DNA of 64,000 nt from Stereocaulon alpinum (taxonomy: Eukaryota > Ascomycota > Lecanoromycetes > Lecanorales > Stereocaulaceae). Below the pieces are notes generated by a model, which ran no database searches, was not told the origin of the DNA, and saw only the letters and a list, made by a program, of their open reading frames with translations. Positions 44,055 to 53,990 of this stretch are shown piece after piece (position 1 is the first letter of the stretch; each line of letters opens with the position of its first letter). The position numbers were made by a program, and so were the translations under genes. Location: the NCBI GenBank assembly GCA_018257865.1, contig JAEUBA010000030.1, positions 1 to 64,000 on the forward strand. Direction: 5' to 3'.

Positions 44055-44990
44055 ATGTCTGCAGATTCGCGCAAGAGCTCAGACGAGCGCACCACCAATA
44101 ATAACATCAAGCCGTCGAAAGTTACTGGACAAGAGTCCGTCTCCCACAATTGTGACCCGTTCAAAGAACCCTCTCATACCCATCCCAAAGACCATTGGAC
44201 CCACTCCGCCTACAATGCCTCCGCATCCTTCGTACCTAAGCTCACAAGCGAAATTGTCAAATGGCTTGATGCCCAACCCAATGACTTGGTCCTCGACCTA
44301 GGCTGCGGCGATGGGGTACTTACAGCCCAGATAGCCAGCAGCTGTGCCCGCGTTGACGGCTTCGATGCCTCCTCGAACCTCATTGGGTCTGCTCGAAGCT
44401 CGTATGGTAGCGTCGAGAACATAGGATGGTACGTGGTAGATTGCCGATACTTAGAAAAGAGATACGAGATACAAGAGGGACCATACAACAAAGTGTTTTC
44501 GAACGCGGCACTACATTGGATTCTACGGGACCCATCTACACGTATATCTGTGCTGCGAGGCGCGTACCAAGCTCTTCAGCCTGGCGGGAAGTTCGTCTTC
44601 GAGATGGGAGGAGCAGGAAACATTGCCGATGTGCATACTGCGCTCCTGGCAGCTCTTGTGCATCAGGGCGTAAGCATCGAGCATGCAAGAGAAGCATGTC
44701 CATGGTATTTCCCGTCAGAGCAGCTCATGAAAAAAATGCTAGAGGAAGTTGGATTCAAGGTGGAGAAGTCAGCATTGTTCTATAGGCCTACAGAGTTGAC
44801 GGGAGGCCTGGAGTCGTGGGTGAGATTAATGGGTGCGCAGTTCCTTGAGGTGTTGGCTACAAATGAGAAGAAAGAGGCGGTGGTGAAGGAGGTTTGCGAA
44901 GTGCTGGAGACAGTGCTTATGCATGAAGAAAGTGGGACCATGTGGTTGGGATATGTTAGGCTGAGAGTTACTGCTCGGAAAGAACTCTAA
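44055..44990 (+). CDS. SAM-dependent class I methyltransferase (trans-aconitate/UbiE-like)
   Basis: A single exon of 311 residues. Class I methyltransferase with motif I LVLDLGCGDGVLT (SAM-binding DLGCGDG at 81-87), acidic post-I strand end VDGFDAS, motif II region GPYNKVFSNAALHWI and motif III LQPGGKFVFEMGG. The HWI after NAAL is typical of trans-aconitate 2-methyltransferase and related small-molecule methyltransferases. The first 40 residues are hydrophilic and poorly conserved, so a downstream start is possible, but 44055 is the first Met of the open frame. The substrate is unknown; no cluster context. Confidence 0.87.
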   Translation: MSADSRKSSDERTTNNNIKPSKVTGQESVSHNCDPFKEPSHTHPKDHWTHSAYNASASFVPKLTSEIVKWLDAQPNDLVLDLGCGDGVLTAQIASSCARVDGFDASSNLIGSARSSYGSVENIGWYVVDCRYLEKRYEIQEGPYNKVFSNAALHWILRDPSTRISVLRGAYQALQPGGKFVFEMGGAGNIADVHTALLAALVHQGVSIEHAREACPWYFPSEQLMKKMLEEVGFKVEKSALFYRPTELTGGLESWVRLMGAQFLEVLATNEKKEAVVKEVCEVLETVLMHEESGTMWLGYVRLRVTARKEL

Positions 44991-45267
44991 CTCCTTGCCC
45001 ATTATTGGCAGAATATGGTCATAGGAGTATCATGCGATTGAGCACAGCCGCATAACGTCTCAATCAGCAAGCCAATCATAAAGCACTTGCATCTGTGACA
45101 ACCCGCTTGGTGGTGGCGGAGTATGTAGGTACGCTCCCCTTCATTGACTGGCCATGGGCTGCTGCTCAATTATCATCTTAGCTTGCAGCCTGAGTCCTTA
45201 AGTCTTGGATCTGTATACAGGAGCAGCACCCGCAAATTCAAAGGGATGCGCTGTAAGTCTATCTTGT

Positions 45268-47729
45268 ATGACCGCCTCGATGGCCACAGGCCTCCTAATC
45301 TTCAAGTTGTGCGCGTTGCCACACCGGGTTTCGGCTGCCCCAACCCCAGCTTCGACTCAGAACCTCACAGCACTACGAACTGAAATAGCACCGCCTTGGG
45401 TCTCGGATCCCAACAGTCGAGGTACATGGAGCTTGCTCTACAGCTGCATTTTCACACTCACACTTTGTGTCTGGACGGCTGTACACCTCAATGTGCCTGC
45501 CCACGGAGAGGGTCAGCTTAGCCAATGGCTACGCAAGGCCAAATGGGTTCTACTGGCTATTCTAGCCCCCGAGTTGGGGGTTTATACTGCATTGGAGCAA
45601 CATATGCAAGCAAAAGGGTTGGCTCGCGAACTTGATAAGATTAGCCGCGATGCTTATGAAAGGGGTTCTAAGAACACGGCACGGCGTGCGAACCAGTCGT
45701 CGAAACTGGATGATGTTAGTCAACCCGTTGATTTCCATCCCAAAGGTTCCATCTAAGACATACACAGGTTGATTTCGAGAAAGCTATCAAGAGCCCTCGA
45801 TCGCATAGCCTGACGTATGCCTTCTTCGTTGTTATGGGAGGCCTCGCTGTGGACATTAGCGACATCCATAACCACTTATCCATTGTTGTTCCCTCCCCGC
45901 ACGCAGTAGTATTACTCGCCAGAAGGGGCCATTCCATAGATATCCCAGACAGCGAGATCCGCGACAAGAGCAAGGCAGATCTTCTTGCCAAGGGCCTAGT
46001 CATCCTCCAAGTAACATGGATGTTGCTGCAAATCATTTCTAGGAAGGCGGCTGGCTTACCCCTCTCACCACTTGAAATTCACACGCTGGTGCATGCCGGA
46101 TGTGCCTTGTGCATGTACGCTTTATGGTTTCGGAAACCTTTCGATGTTCGGGCTCCGACACTTGTGTCGACGGTAGGATTCGAAAATTTGATAGCTTTGA
46201 TGTTGATACAAAGTCGGTCAATTGTCACAACACCACACAGCCACCTAGATCCGTCCAAGTACTACAAGCCAGTTGAATAATCTAGAGCTAGAGCCATACG
46301 GTCGGAGGCATCCTACTTAATGTTTGATGACAAACGTCAGGCCGAATCACTGAGTGTCCTCAATGACTCACACCGTGCCTGTAAGAGAACCACAATTACA
46401 GAAGCCTTTGACGATACGCTGGAAAAGATGGCTCCAAGATCGAGAGAACTATGCAACATTCGCGAAGTGTCCGCGGAGCGGGAACATAGATATACTGGAA
46501 ATGCTGAGAGGTGTGAAACTATCTCAGAAGCCGCAAGATACTCAGCTGACTTCCGTTGTAAATCTACTTCGGCCGTAAGGATCGTGCGCAATTTACGATC
46601 AGGCGACTTTGTTACAAGCGGAATTGGTGTCAGTGCTTGCTTGACCGGACGTGTGCGTGAGAGGTACTCGGATACTCGTACACGGTCCTGTTTCCCCAAG
46701 AGATCTCACCCAAAGAGGCTTCTCTCGCTGCGTGAGATCTCCTCATATTTAAAGGACAGAATACCATGTGAGATGGTTGGTGAGGATGGCCAGGCTATAT
46801 GGCCTGCTTCCGCTTGTTACTGGCATGAAGTGTCGTTTTCACTTTCCGAAAAGGACCTCGAGCGATGGCAGCGAGCAGGCGCGGCATTCTCAGACGAGAT
46901 ACTGATATCCGAGACACGGGACAATAATCCTGTAGCTGGAGATGAGTCTGAAAGGGACCTACCCACCCCATCTAGCCAACGCTACCGCAGTTTCGAGGCT
47001 TGTTTTCTCCCCCAGGACGTTTCTCGGAAGGATTGGTATCTAACCGCTGGGTATCTATATCTGCGACGTGTGAATGCCATGTGGGACGTATCAATGAATA
47101 CCGCTTATAAGGGCATACCTATTCTATGGCTGCTAGGCTCTGTTTACGGCGGCGTTCATCTTTCCCTATGGACTTATAACTTTCCAAGCCGGACGGAGTG
47201 TCTTTTGTGGCGGTTATCAGCAGTAGCGCTCGGAGCACTGCCAGCTCTGGTAATATTGATAGGCTCCTTTGTTTACTGTGTTAATATCCTGAATGATTAT
47301 GTACGGAATCAATCTTGTCGGAGAAGTCTCGGGTGTCCTTCATTCATTTCCCGTGTCACGAACTGGCTTCGAGGAACACTGGACAACGTGCTCCACGGAG
47401 CGGCCAATAAGGAACGCTTTAGCTCAGACCGTACTGATTTAATTGATGTCAAAACCCCGTCAGGTCTATCACGTACGATTGTTTGGCTCCAGGATATTTG
47501 GATCAGATTTCTTGGCTCCGTGTTATATACTTGTGTCAAGGCTTCCTCGTTCATCATTTATATCGAGGCTTCCTTGTTCATCATTGTTTGTGTGGTTGCT
47601 GCCGCAGCAGCTCTTCTGTACACGTTAGCCCGAGTCTTCATTGTTGTGGAATCATTCATCAGCCTTCGCCACGTTCCAACTGGGGTCTATTCAGGTGTTA
47701 CATGGGCACAATATATACCGCATCTATAG
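45268..47729 (+). CDS. Large multi-pass fungal membrane protein, interrupted by one in-frame TAA
   Basis: Exon 1 45268-45714, intron 53 nt, exon 2 from 45768. The frame then runs to 47729 in one register except for TAA at 46278-46280 (KPVE-stop-SRARAIRSEASYL). The start (MTASMATGLLIF) gives a signal-like leader; PPWVSDPNSRGTW and TLTLCVWTAVHLNVP begin a family widespread in ascomycetes that lacks a named function. Later blocks are FFVVMGGLAVDIS, LLAKGLVILQVTWMLLQIISRKAAGLPLSPLEI, LLSLREISSYLKDR, MVGEDGQAIWPASACYWHEVSFSLSEKDLERW, several TM segments between 47120 and 47670, and the family-typical end FISLRHVPTGVYSGVTWAQYIPHL. The stop would be explained by CAA to TAA. It is either a recent pseudogene, a short unrecognised intron, or two separate products (ending at 46280 and starting at 46320). 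Confidence 0.7.
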
Positions 47730-48225
47730 AAGAGGAAGCAGTCAAGGCGAGAGTGTTAGGGAGCATCATCTACATACACACATCACGATCAAGCGGGCAT
47801 ATTAGGATATCAAATAGCAGACTGATTGATCGAGGTGGGATTAGAACCATAACCTTTGCAGTTTCCCAGCTCCCCTCCTTTCAATTCCCGCTCCTCCAGC
47901 TCCCGTGCATTCATAGATAGCAGACACTCAACCCATCCATGACTGACATGCTCCAAATCCTGACTGGCGATACTTATATCCCAAATACACGAAGCAGGAA
48001 AGAGCCCCATACCAGTCCACTTTATCCCCTACAACAAGATAAAAGCTCCTTGACCAATCAACATCACCTTCCACATTCATATACCGCGTAAACTTCCCAA
48101 TGCCTGCCAAGCCCCACGTCTGGGCATCGTCATCAAACAACCCACCTTGGCACGACTAACTCGGACATCCGACCTCACTCGGCTTTAGTCGTACTTGACT
48201 AACATACCTCTTCCGTTCCCTGAAT

Positions 48226-48287
48226 TAACTCCAATCTCTTCATCTCTTCATCTCCTATTCTTACTTTTCTCCCTCTCTACGTGAACA
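48226..48287 (+). promoter_or_regulatory. Pyrimidine-rich leader before the glycine-rich protein gene
   Basis: A nearly continuous C/T tract (repeated CATCTCTT units, then TTACTTTTCTCCCTCTCTAC) ends just before ATG at 48288. CT-rich stretches near start sites are common in strongly expressed filamentous fungal genes; strength here is inferred. Confidence 0.55.
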
Positions 48288-49124
48288 ATGTCCTACAACG
48301 ACGATTCCTACGGCGGCGGGCAGCGCGGAGGAGGTGGAGGAGGAGGCTACGGCAACCAAGGCGGAGGAAGCTACGGCAACCAAGGTGGCCGAGACGACTA
48401 CGGCGGCAACCAAGGAGGAGGCTACGGCGGTGGAGGCCAACACGGAGGCCGACAAGAAGAATACGGCGGAGGAGGAGGAGGAGGAGGAGGAGGAGGAGGC
48501 TACGGCAGCAACCAATCCAGCGGAGGCGACTACAAAATCGGCGGCGGCGCCCAATACAACCGGCCCAGCAACCAAAACCAAGGTGGTGATGACGACTTTT
48601 CGGGAGCCATGCACCACGCCCAACAACATGCGGGCGAGTCAGGGGAATCGAGTCTCTTCTCGAACGCGCTGGGGTATCTACAGGGGAACAAACAGAATAT
48701 CGCTAATGGGGACGTGGATGAGAACCAGGCTGTTAATGCGCATCAGGCTATGTATGGTGGGGATAACCAAGGAGGTGGCGGAGGAGGAGGGAATCATAGC
48801 AGCGAGACTGTGGGGGCTGGAGCAGCTATGCAGGCGCTGAAGATGTTTACCGGCGGTGGAGGTGGAGGAGGAGGAAATTCCATGGGCGGTGGAGGAGGAG
48901 GGATGGGCGCTGGGAGTCAGGGTGGTGGGGCGGGGCAGAGCCAGTTCATTGGGATGGCGATGGCGCAGGCTAGTAAGCTTTTTGATCAGCAGAGTGGGGC
49001 GGGGAATTTGGCGCAGGGGGCTAGTAAGCAGAGTGCGGTGCAGAGTGCGGGGGAGATGGCGTTGAAGATGTATATGAAACGTCAGGGGGGTGGGATGGGG
49101 GGGTTGATGAGTAAGTTTATGTGA
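48288..49124 (+). CDS. Glycine-rich beta-flanking-type protein (DUF7721-like)
   Basis: A single exon of 278 residues. Residues 1-100 are a prion-like low-complexity region of GGG, YGG, NQGG and DDYGG units, including a run of 12 glycines. The conserved part follows: DDFSGAMHHAQQHAGESGESSLFSNALGYL, then IANGDVDENQAVNAHQAMYGG, AGAAMQALKMFTGG, FIGMAMAQASKLFDQQ and AGEMALKMYMKRQGG. This helical repeat is typical of the small fungal proteins named beta-flanking protein. Molecular function is not established. GGA/GGC codon runs make open frames on other strands; these are codon-bias shadows. It is convergent with the GH17 gene 310 bp downstream. Confidence 0.85.
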   Translation: MSYNDDSYGGGQRGGGGGGGYGNQGGGSYGNQGGRDDYGGNQGGGYGGGGQHGGRQEEYGGGGGGGGGGGGYGSNQSSGGDYKIGGGAQYNRPSNQNQGGDDDFSGAMHHAQQHAGESGESSLFSNALGYLQGNKQNIANGDVDENQAVNAHQAMYGGDNQGGGGGGGNHSSETVGAGAAMQALKMFTGGGGGGGGNSMGGGGGGMGAGSQGGGAGQSQFIGMAMAQASKLFDQQSGAGNLAQGASKQSAVQSAGEMALKMYMKRQGGGMGGLMSKFM

Positions 49125-49433
49125 GATGCTCACTCTAGGAGGGGAGGGGCAATGGATGAAGTTGCATGGTATGGTGTGGCTGGGTATACGATGGGGAAGA
49201 AAAAGCATGGTTATGAGAATATGACGTTGGTAGTGACGGGTCTACAGCACAAAGTAGCTCAGATATCATACACGTTGATACAAGACTATCATCTGGAGCT
49301 AAAAGCACAAAGTCCACCATCGGATTGAAACCGTCCGTGAAGCCGTGAAGGGTATAAACAAGTCAAGAAGCCAACTTTTCCCAGCGCCATATCCCCAACC
49401 AAGGTCAACAGATCCAACGCCCCGTGCTCCCTC

Positions 49434-50567
49434 CTATTTGTCAAGTCCAAAAATATGCGAACACCCCCAACTAGTCTCCACCCCAAAGTCCCCCTTATCC
49501 TTCCAACCGTCATCCGCAAATGACAGAAACGCACTCCTCCCTCCCGCCATCTTCTTGATCGCTGCAATAGCAACCCACTGCTCTAGCACTCCAGGCACAG
49601 CGTCGCCATTCGCAACTCCCTGTTTAGGCCACCCGGTCTCCAAGCTCACCCCCTGCTTTCCCTCACATAATTCTTCTAGTCTGTCTAGCTCAAGAGCAAC
49701 ATAATCCCCCGCCGCATCAGCACTGACTTCAGGATGGAAGAAAGGGTGGATATTCGCTGCCGCGACGTCGATGACAGGGCAAAGAGTGGAGGCGTGTTGG
49801 GAGAGAATGTTGAGAGGTTCGGTAGTGGTGATGGGGCCGGTGTAGCCTGCTTCTCTGAGGATCTCGCGGGACTGGGAGATGAATTCGGCTAACATTGCTG
49901 CAGTGGTGAACTGGTTGAAGACAGCCTCGTTGCCGATTACGATCATTTCGACTAGGTCCCATTTGCCGTTGGCCCACGTTATGATCTCGTTTACTTGTGG
50001 TTGGGCGAGCATGAGGATCGTGTCGTCGATGTGGACGCCTAGGATGAGCTTGAGTTTGTGTAGAGCGGCTGCTGAGCCGACGTGCTTGAGGGTAGAACAG
50101 TCGGTTGCGTAGACGCGGATGGAGGTGAAGCCTTTCTTCGCTATTGCAGCGACGTCTGCCAAGATAGCAGCTTTGGTTTTGCAGGTCAGGTTGTCGTTAT
50201 AAGGAGTGTAGGTGATTGCCCATTGGTCGCCGGTTGAGCCAACTGAGAATCGGTATTTCTGAGAGAGGTAGGAGCTGGGAGGTGGCGGCTCCTTCACCTT
50301 GGCGACATTATTGGCTTCGAGAAGAGTATATGATATTGTCGGAGCTATATCAGGATTCAAGGTTTTGCTGTCTTCCTTCTGCTCCGCGAGCGTGATCAAG
50401 CCATTGTTTCCCGACGACCACGAGTCCTCTGGCTTACTGACTGGTGCCTCGACTTCAAACGCCACCTGTTCCTGGCCATGGTGGCTCCGATGGTCCTGAG
50501 TATGCAGAACAGCAACGACAGACCTGAGCAGCGCAATAGCAGCGCCAAGGTAAATAGCAGTCTTCAT
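49434..50567 (-). CDS. Secreted GH17 beta-1,3-glucanase/glucanosyltransferase-like (Scw/Bgl2 group)
   Basis: A single exon; the start at 50567 (MKTAIYLGAAIALLRSVVAV) is chosen because it gives a clean signal peptide. An in-frame ATG at 50756 lies upstream in an Asn-rich leader and is unlikely. 377 residues. After a variable linker the GH17 barrel shows AITYTPYNDNLTCKTKAAILADVAAIAKKGFTSIRVYATDC, LILGVHID, VIGNEAVF with the acid/base Glu, ITTTEPLN, ANIHPFFHPEVSADAAGDYV, VSLETGWPKQG with the nucleophile Glu, and FLSFADDGWKDKG followed by SWGCSHIF. Scw4/Scw10-like proteins remodel beta-1,3-glucan in the wall. No GPI signal at the end. Confidence 0.9.
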   Translation of the reverse strand: MKTAIYLGAAIALLRSVVAVLHTQDHRSHHGQEQVAFEVEAPVSKPEDSWSSGNNGLITLAEQKEDSKTLNPDIAPTISYTLLEANNVAKVKEPPPPSSYLSQKYRFSVGSTGDQWAITYTPYNDNLTCKTKAAILADVAAIAKKGFTSIRVYATDCSTLKHVGSAAALHKLKLILGVHIDDTILMLAQPQVNEIITWANGKWDLVEMIVIGNEAVFNQFTTAAMLAEFISQSREILREAGYTGPITTTEPLNILSQHASTLCPVIDVAAANIHPFFHPEVSADAAGDYVALELDRLEELCEGKQGVSLETGWPKQGVANGDAVPGVLEQWVAIAAIKKMAGGRSAFLSFADDGWKDKGDFGVETSWGCSHIFGLDK

Positions 50568-51599
50568 TATGTGTACTAGTTGTATCATTAATGAGCGTAA
50601 GTGAATCCAAAACAGATAGCAGCAGAGATGGTTAATATTATTATTATTATAATTGCATATTTTCTTTGTTGCTGCCACTCCAAGCAAAGCATTGAAGGAG
50701 CAAAAGCAAGGAGATGAAAGGAATGTGATGGGGAGGCGTGCAGCAACAACGTGCAATGAAGCAGTCGTCTATTAAGTTAAGTTATGGCTTTCTCACCGCG
50801 CCATAAGGTAATCAAGTGAAGTCAAGAAGATCAACACTGTACGTAGATAACTAGTTACAGCGGAAGGTAGGAAAGCTACACCAAATCGAAAGACAAATCT
50901 AAACTTCAAAATCATTGGTGCTGATAGTCATTAGGGCGAAAGGAAATGAGCTTTTCGCCGGAATAGGTAGGCTCGGTAGGCAAGCTGGCTCGAGCTTTTA
51001 GCGCTGGCGCCGCCCTATGTGCATTGACTTTGGTTCATACATAAGGTACCTTACCTACTCCGAGAGTCCGAGGCTTGCCCTCTTGAAAGCTACAGCTTAC
51101 AGTACTTTGCCACGGAAGCTTGAAGACGGATACATATGGCCTTGCCTCTTCGCCTCTTCATGACCACGAATGATCTTCCTCCTGAGTACTTAGTATCACA
51201 TCGAAACCCTCATTGCTTCCTCAGCAGACTACATGTGGCAAAGTCCACGGCCGAGTATGGGAAGCAGGGAAAAGGCTACGGTTCTCTGTGCAACGCAATC
51301 CTATCAAAGCGTTGTACTTTGAGCAATTACAATCTCCCGTCCACTGCTGACCTGATACCCTACCGAACAAGGTCCAACCCCGTCCTGTCCATGCAGATGC
51401 CCGTCATGCCTCGTAAAGTCATGATAAAGTTGTACATCGTCAGATACCTCACCACCCATGGTCCTCTCATATACCATCCAGTGACCACTAATAAGCAGTC
51501 CGCGCGTGCCCCTGCGTCGTGACACGGTTATGCCCTTTCCTCCATAACCACTAGATACTCCTCCAAGTTGATTTCATCCTATCCATTCTTGGCATCTTG
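50568..51599. other. Intergenic, nothing recognised
   Basis: Contains a TAT/TTA microsatellite-like run (about 50635-50655) upstream of the GH17 start, and an AAGGTACCTTACCT motif near 51043. No gene supported. Confidence 0.5.
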
Positions 51600-53990
51600 T
51601 CAGAAGACAAGATCCCTCGACCCCACATCCTGCCTCCGTTGCAAAGTCTGTGAAAGTGAGATGCCCTGCTCGCACTCCAGGTCATCATCACACAGCCAGT
51701 CCAATATCTCACTCCTCCCAACCTTGAAGCCGCTCCTTCTTTCCTCAAGTACATCCCACCTAGATTTGTCAACCAGACTTTCGCCATAGTCCAAACGCAT
51801 TATTCTATTCATCAAGTCTTCTTGCTTCCGAGCAGCGCTTTTAAAACGTCGTCGACGGTCCTTGTCAGTGCCATAGCCACCACAATGTGATGATCGCCCG
51901 AATTCCATGATGCCGCCGTACTTGGGATCGCCATTGGCGACGTAGAGCCGCGACCCATCTGGTGGCATGGATATGCCGGCGATCTCGCCGAAGAAATCAA
52001 TCACCTGTTTACTTCCAAAATTCTGGGCATCGATGATGTGGATAAAGTCCGCCGGCTCAGCGAGAACAAGCACACGTTTTCCGCTACCGGCAGGTGAGAA
52101 TGTCATTGTTCGACAGCCACCCATTTCCATTGGCATTGTATGAAGGGACCGGTTTAGCTTTCGGGCATCCCAGACTTGTACTAGACCATCCTGGTGACCC
52201 GTAGCCATTGTGATCCCATCTGGGGCCCATGCGCACGCAAAACCATAATCTTGATGACCGGGCAAGTCAGAAATCCTTTCGCCGGTCTCTGAGTTTGCCA
52301 CAATGGGGTCGCAGGAATCGCCAACTAGCAGCCGTAGACGTCCGTCGGGACTCATAGCTGAACAGTTGATCGGACAAGGGAAGCGGTGGTGTTGGACAAC
52401 TCTATTCGTAAGGCAATCGAGAGTCCGGATACTCATATCATTCGAGTCAAAGACGGCTTGAGGCAATCCGCTTCGACGATCGAGGAAGGTCTGGACGCAA
52501 TTGGTGCTGCAATTGGGATCTTCTGTGATCACCCCAGTAATAGGTCTGGTTTCGAAAGTAGCGGACAAAGATTTGATGGCGTACACTCCTTCAAGTCCTC
52601 CAGCTACAAGCACTCCGTTGCTGGCAGTCAGCGTTGTCACCCTATCCAGCTTAGCTGCGTCTTTGCTGGCAAGCTTTGTAAGGTCCATAGCACATTCAGT
52701 GGTGTCAGTTTCTGGGTTAAAGCACATGATCTTTGGTCCACAACAAGTCTTCGTATCGCCTCCGTCACCGCCATCGTCCGATGGTCTTTGACTGTAGAAT
52801 ACTGCATTCTTGGAGCTAGCCGAAAGATTGTGACGAAGCTGGAAATGAGCAGTATAAGGCCTACATCTCAGGTTTGTTTCTTTAAAGCGAAAATATGCAT
52901 CAGAGTCAGGCATGACATCGTCATGAAACTTAGCCTTGTACGCTTTTGTTCCAAAAGTAGGTTGTTCGCACGGGGGACAATTCCTATGATTTCTATATGT
53001 CATCCTGCGTACTTCCCGAGCTTGGGCCTTCGTGGTCCGAAATCTTGACCAGTGGATGCCTTGATAGTCGCCACACTCCCGATCTAGATCATGGCATGAG
53101 ACCTTCTTCGGTCTCTGGACTTTCGACAAATCGTTTGCCAGATGGCTGATTGGTGGGTAATGGTCCACCACGCTCGAGGTTTTCTGTTTCCAGTAATAAA
53201 AGAACTCGTCGAGATGGAAGTTTTTCATGTTATCTTCAACATCATCCAAATAGTCAGCAGGAAAGTCATCTATATGACTCGTAGAAGCAATTTCAATCGC
53301 AGGAGCAGATTGTGAGAGAAAGTCTAAGCCAAAAACGTCATTCAAAGAAGGCAATGCGACATTGAGCTCAGCATGCTGTGCACTTGTATGCGCAGGAGCA
53401 TGGCTTTCTATTGCATGCTGATGTGTGCTCTGTGAAGTGCCTTCTGCAAAAACGTCCGAGGAAGTCTGTTCCTCGTCGGCAGTAGGTGGAGCAGGTACTG
53501 CAACCAAGGATTGAGGAAATGATTGGTGCATACCAAAAGGCTGATGGTAAGGGTTGCCTGGATCAAGGATTTCCTCCTCATCTGGGAAGGTGAAATGCCC
53601 AGGTCCTATACCAAGAGCCAGCGACCCAGACAAGGCTTCAGCGAAAGACATGTCGTTTGATGTAATCGCTTCTGCTGAATGTATAGGGTTGGCTGCTCCC
53701 GGATCTGCCCACGGAATCATAGGAGCTGAAGCTGAAGCAGGAACAAACCCCTCTTCGAAGACTGCAGGCACTGACGCGTTGGCCGTATCTTCGAATTGAT
53801 AGGAGGACTGAAGCGGCGACTGTGAGGCAGAAGTTGGAGCAGACTCGACGTCTAAGTCCATGTCATCAGATCCAAATTTAGACAAAGCAACGCCACCATC
53901 CTCACTTTCCGTCTCGGTATGTATGTCCAGATCCGAGGACATGCTATCGTACGCTGGGACGTGGTCCATACGGAAACCAGTCCTCAACAA
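51600..53990 (-). CDS. WD40-like protein with DUF2415 motif
   Basis: A single exon of 796 residues; Met at 53990 or 53969 may start it. Residues 1-290 are acidic, Ser/Ala/Pro-rich and disordered. A conserved middle part begins FHLDEFFYYWKQKTSSVVDHYPPISHLANDL and includes a Cys-containing RNHRNCPPCEQPTFG. The C-terminal half forms a beta-propeller: TLTASNGVLVAGGLEGVYAIKSL, CPINCSAMSPDGRLRLLVGDS, then DLPGHQDYGFACAWAPDGITMATGHQDGLVQVWDARK near residues 573-605. The last is the DUF2415 WD-like motif, followed by MGGCRTMTFSP, FIHIIDAQNF and EIAGISMPPDGSRLYVAN. Such proteins are conserved in fungi without a firm function; a scaffold role is inferred. Confidence 0.85.
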   Translation of the reverse strand: MLRTGFRMDHVPAYDSMSSDLDIHTETESEDGGVALSKFGSDDMDLDVESAPTSASQSPLQSSYQFEDTANASVPAVFEEGFVPASASAPMIPWADPGAANPIHSAEAITSNDMSFAEALSGSLALGIGPGHFTFPDEEEILDPGNPYHQPFGMHQSFPQSLVAVPAPPTADEEQTSSDVFAEGTSQSTHQHAIESHAPAHTSAQHAELNVALPSLNDVFGLDFLSQSAPAIEIASTSHIDDFPADYLDDVEDNMKNFHLDEFFYYWKQKTSSVVDHYPPISHLANDLSKVQRPKKVSCHDLDRECGDYQGIHWSRFRTTKAQAREVRRMTYRNHRNCPPCEQPTFGTKAYKAKFHDDVMPDSDAYFRFKETNLRCRPYTAHFQLRHNLSASSKNAVFYSQRPSDDGGDGGDTKTCCGPKIMCFNPETDTTECAMDLTKLASKDAAKLDRVTTLTASNGVLVAGGLEGVYAIKSLSATFETRPITGVITEDPNCSTNCVQTFLDRRSGLPQAVFDSNDMSIRTLDCLTNRVVQHHRFPCPINCSAMSPDGRLRLLVGDSCDPIVANSETGERISDLPGHQDYGFACAWAPDGITMATGHQDGLVQVWDARKLNRSLHTMPMEMGGCRTMTFSPAGSGKRVLVLAEPADFIHIIDAQNFGSKQVIDFFGEIAGISMPPDGSRLYVANGDPKYGGIMEFGRSSHCGGYGTDKDRRRRFKSAARKQEDLMNRIMRLDYGESLVDKSRWDVLEERRSGFKVGRSEILDWLCDDDLECEQGISLSQTLQRRQDVGSRDLVF

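Noticed and set aside
44055..47729. Methyltransferase and membrane-protein gene as an operon-like pair
   Set aside because: Both are on the plus strand with separate 280-bp spacing; fungal genes here are monocistronic and nothing links their functions.
48261..48629. Open minus-strand frame rich in Ala, Val and Ser opposite the glycine-rich gene
   Set aside because: It is the antisense of GGN/GGC codon runs; composition alone explains it, and the plus strand encodes a recognised conserved family.
49435..50756. Upstream ATG at 50756 as the start of the GH17 protein
   Set aside because: It adds an Asn-rich leader before a perfect signal peptide at 50567; the latter is the better start.
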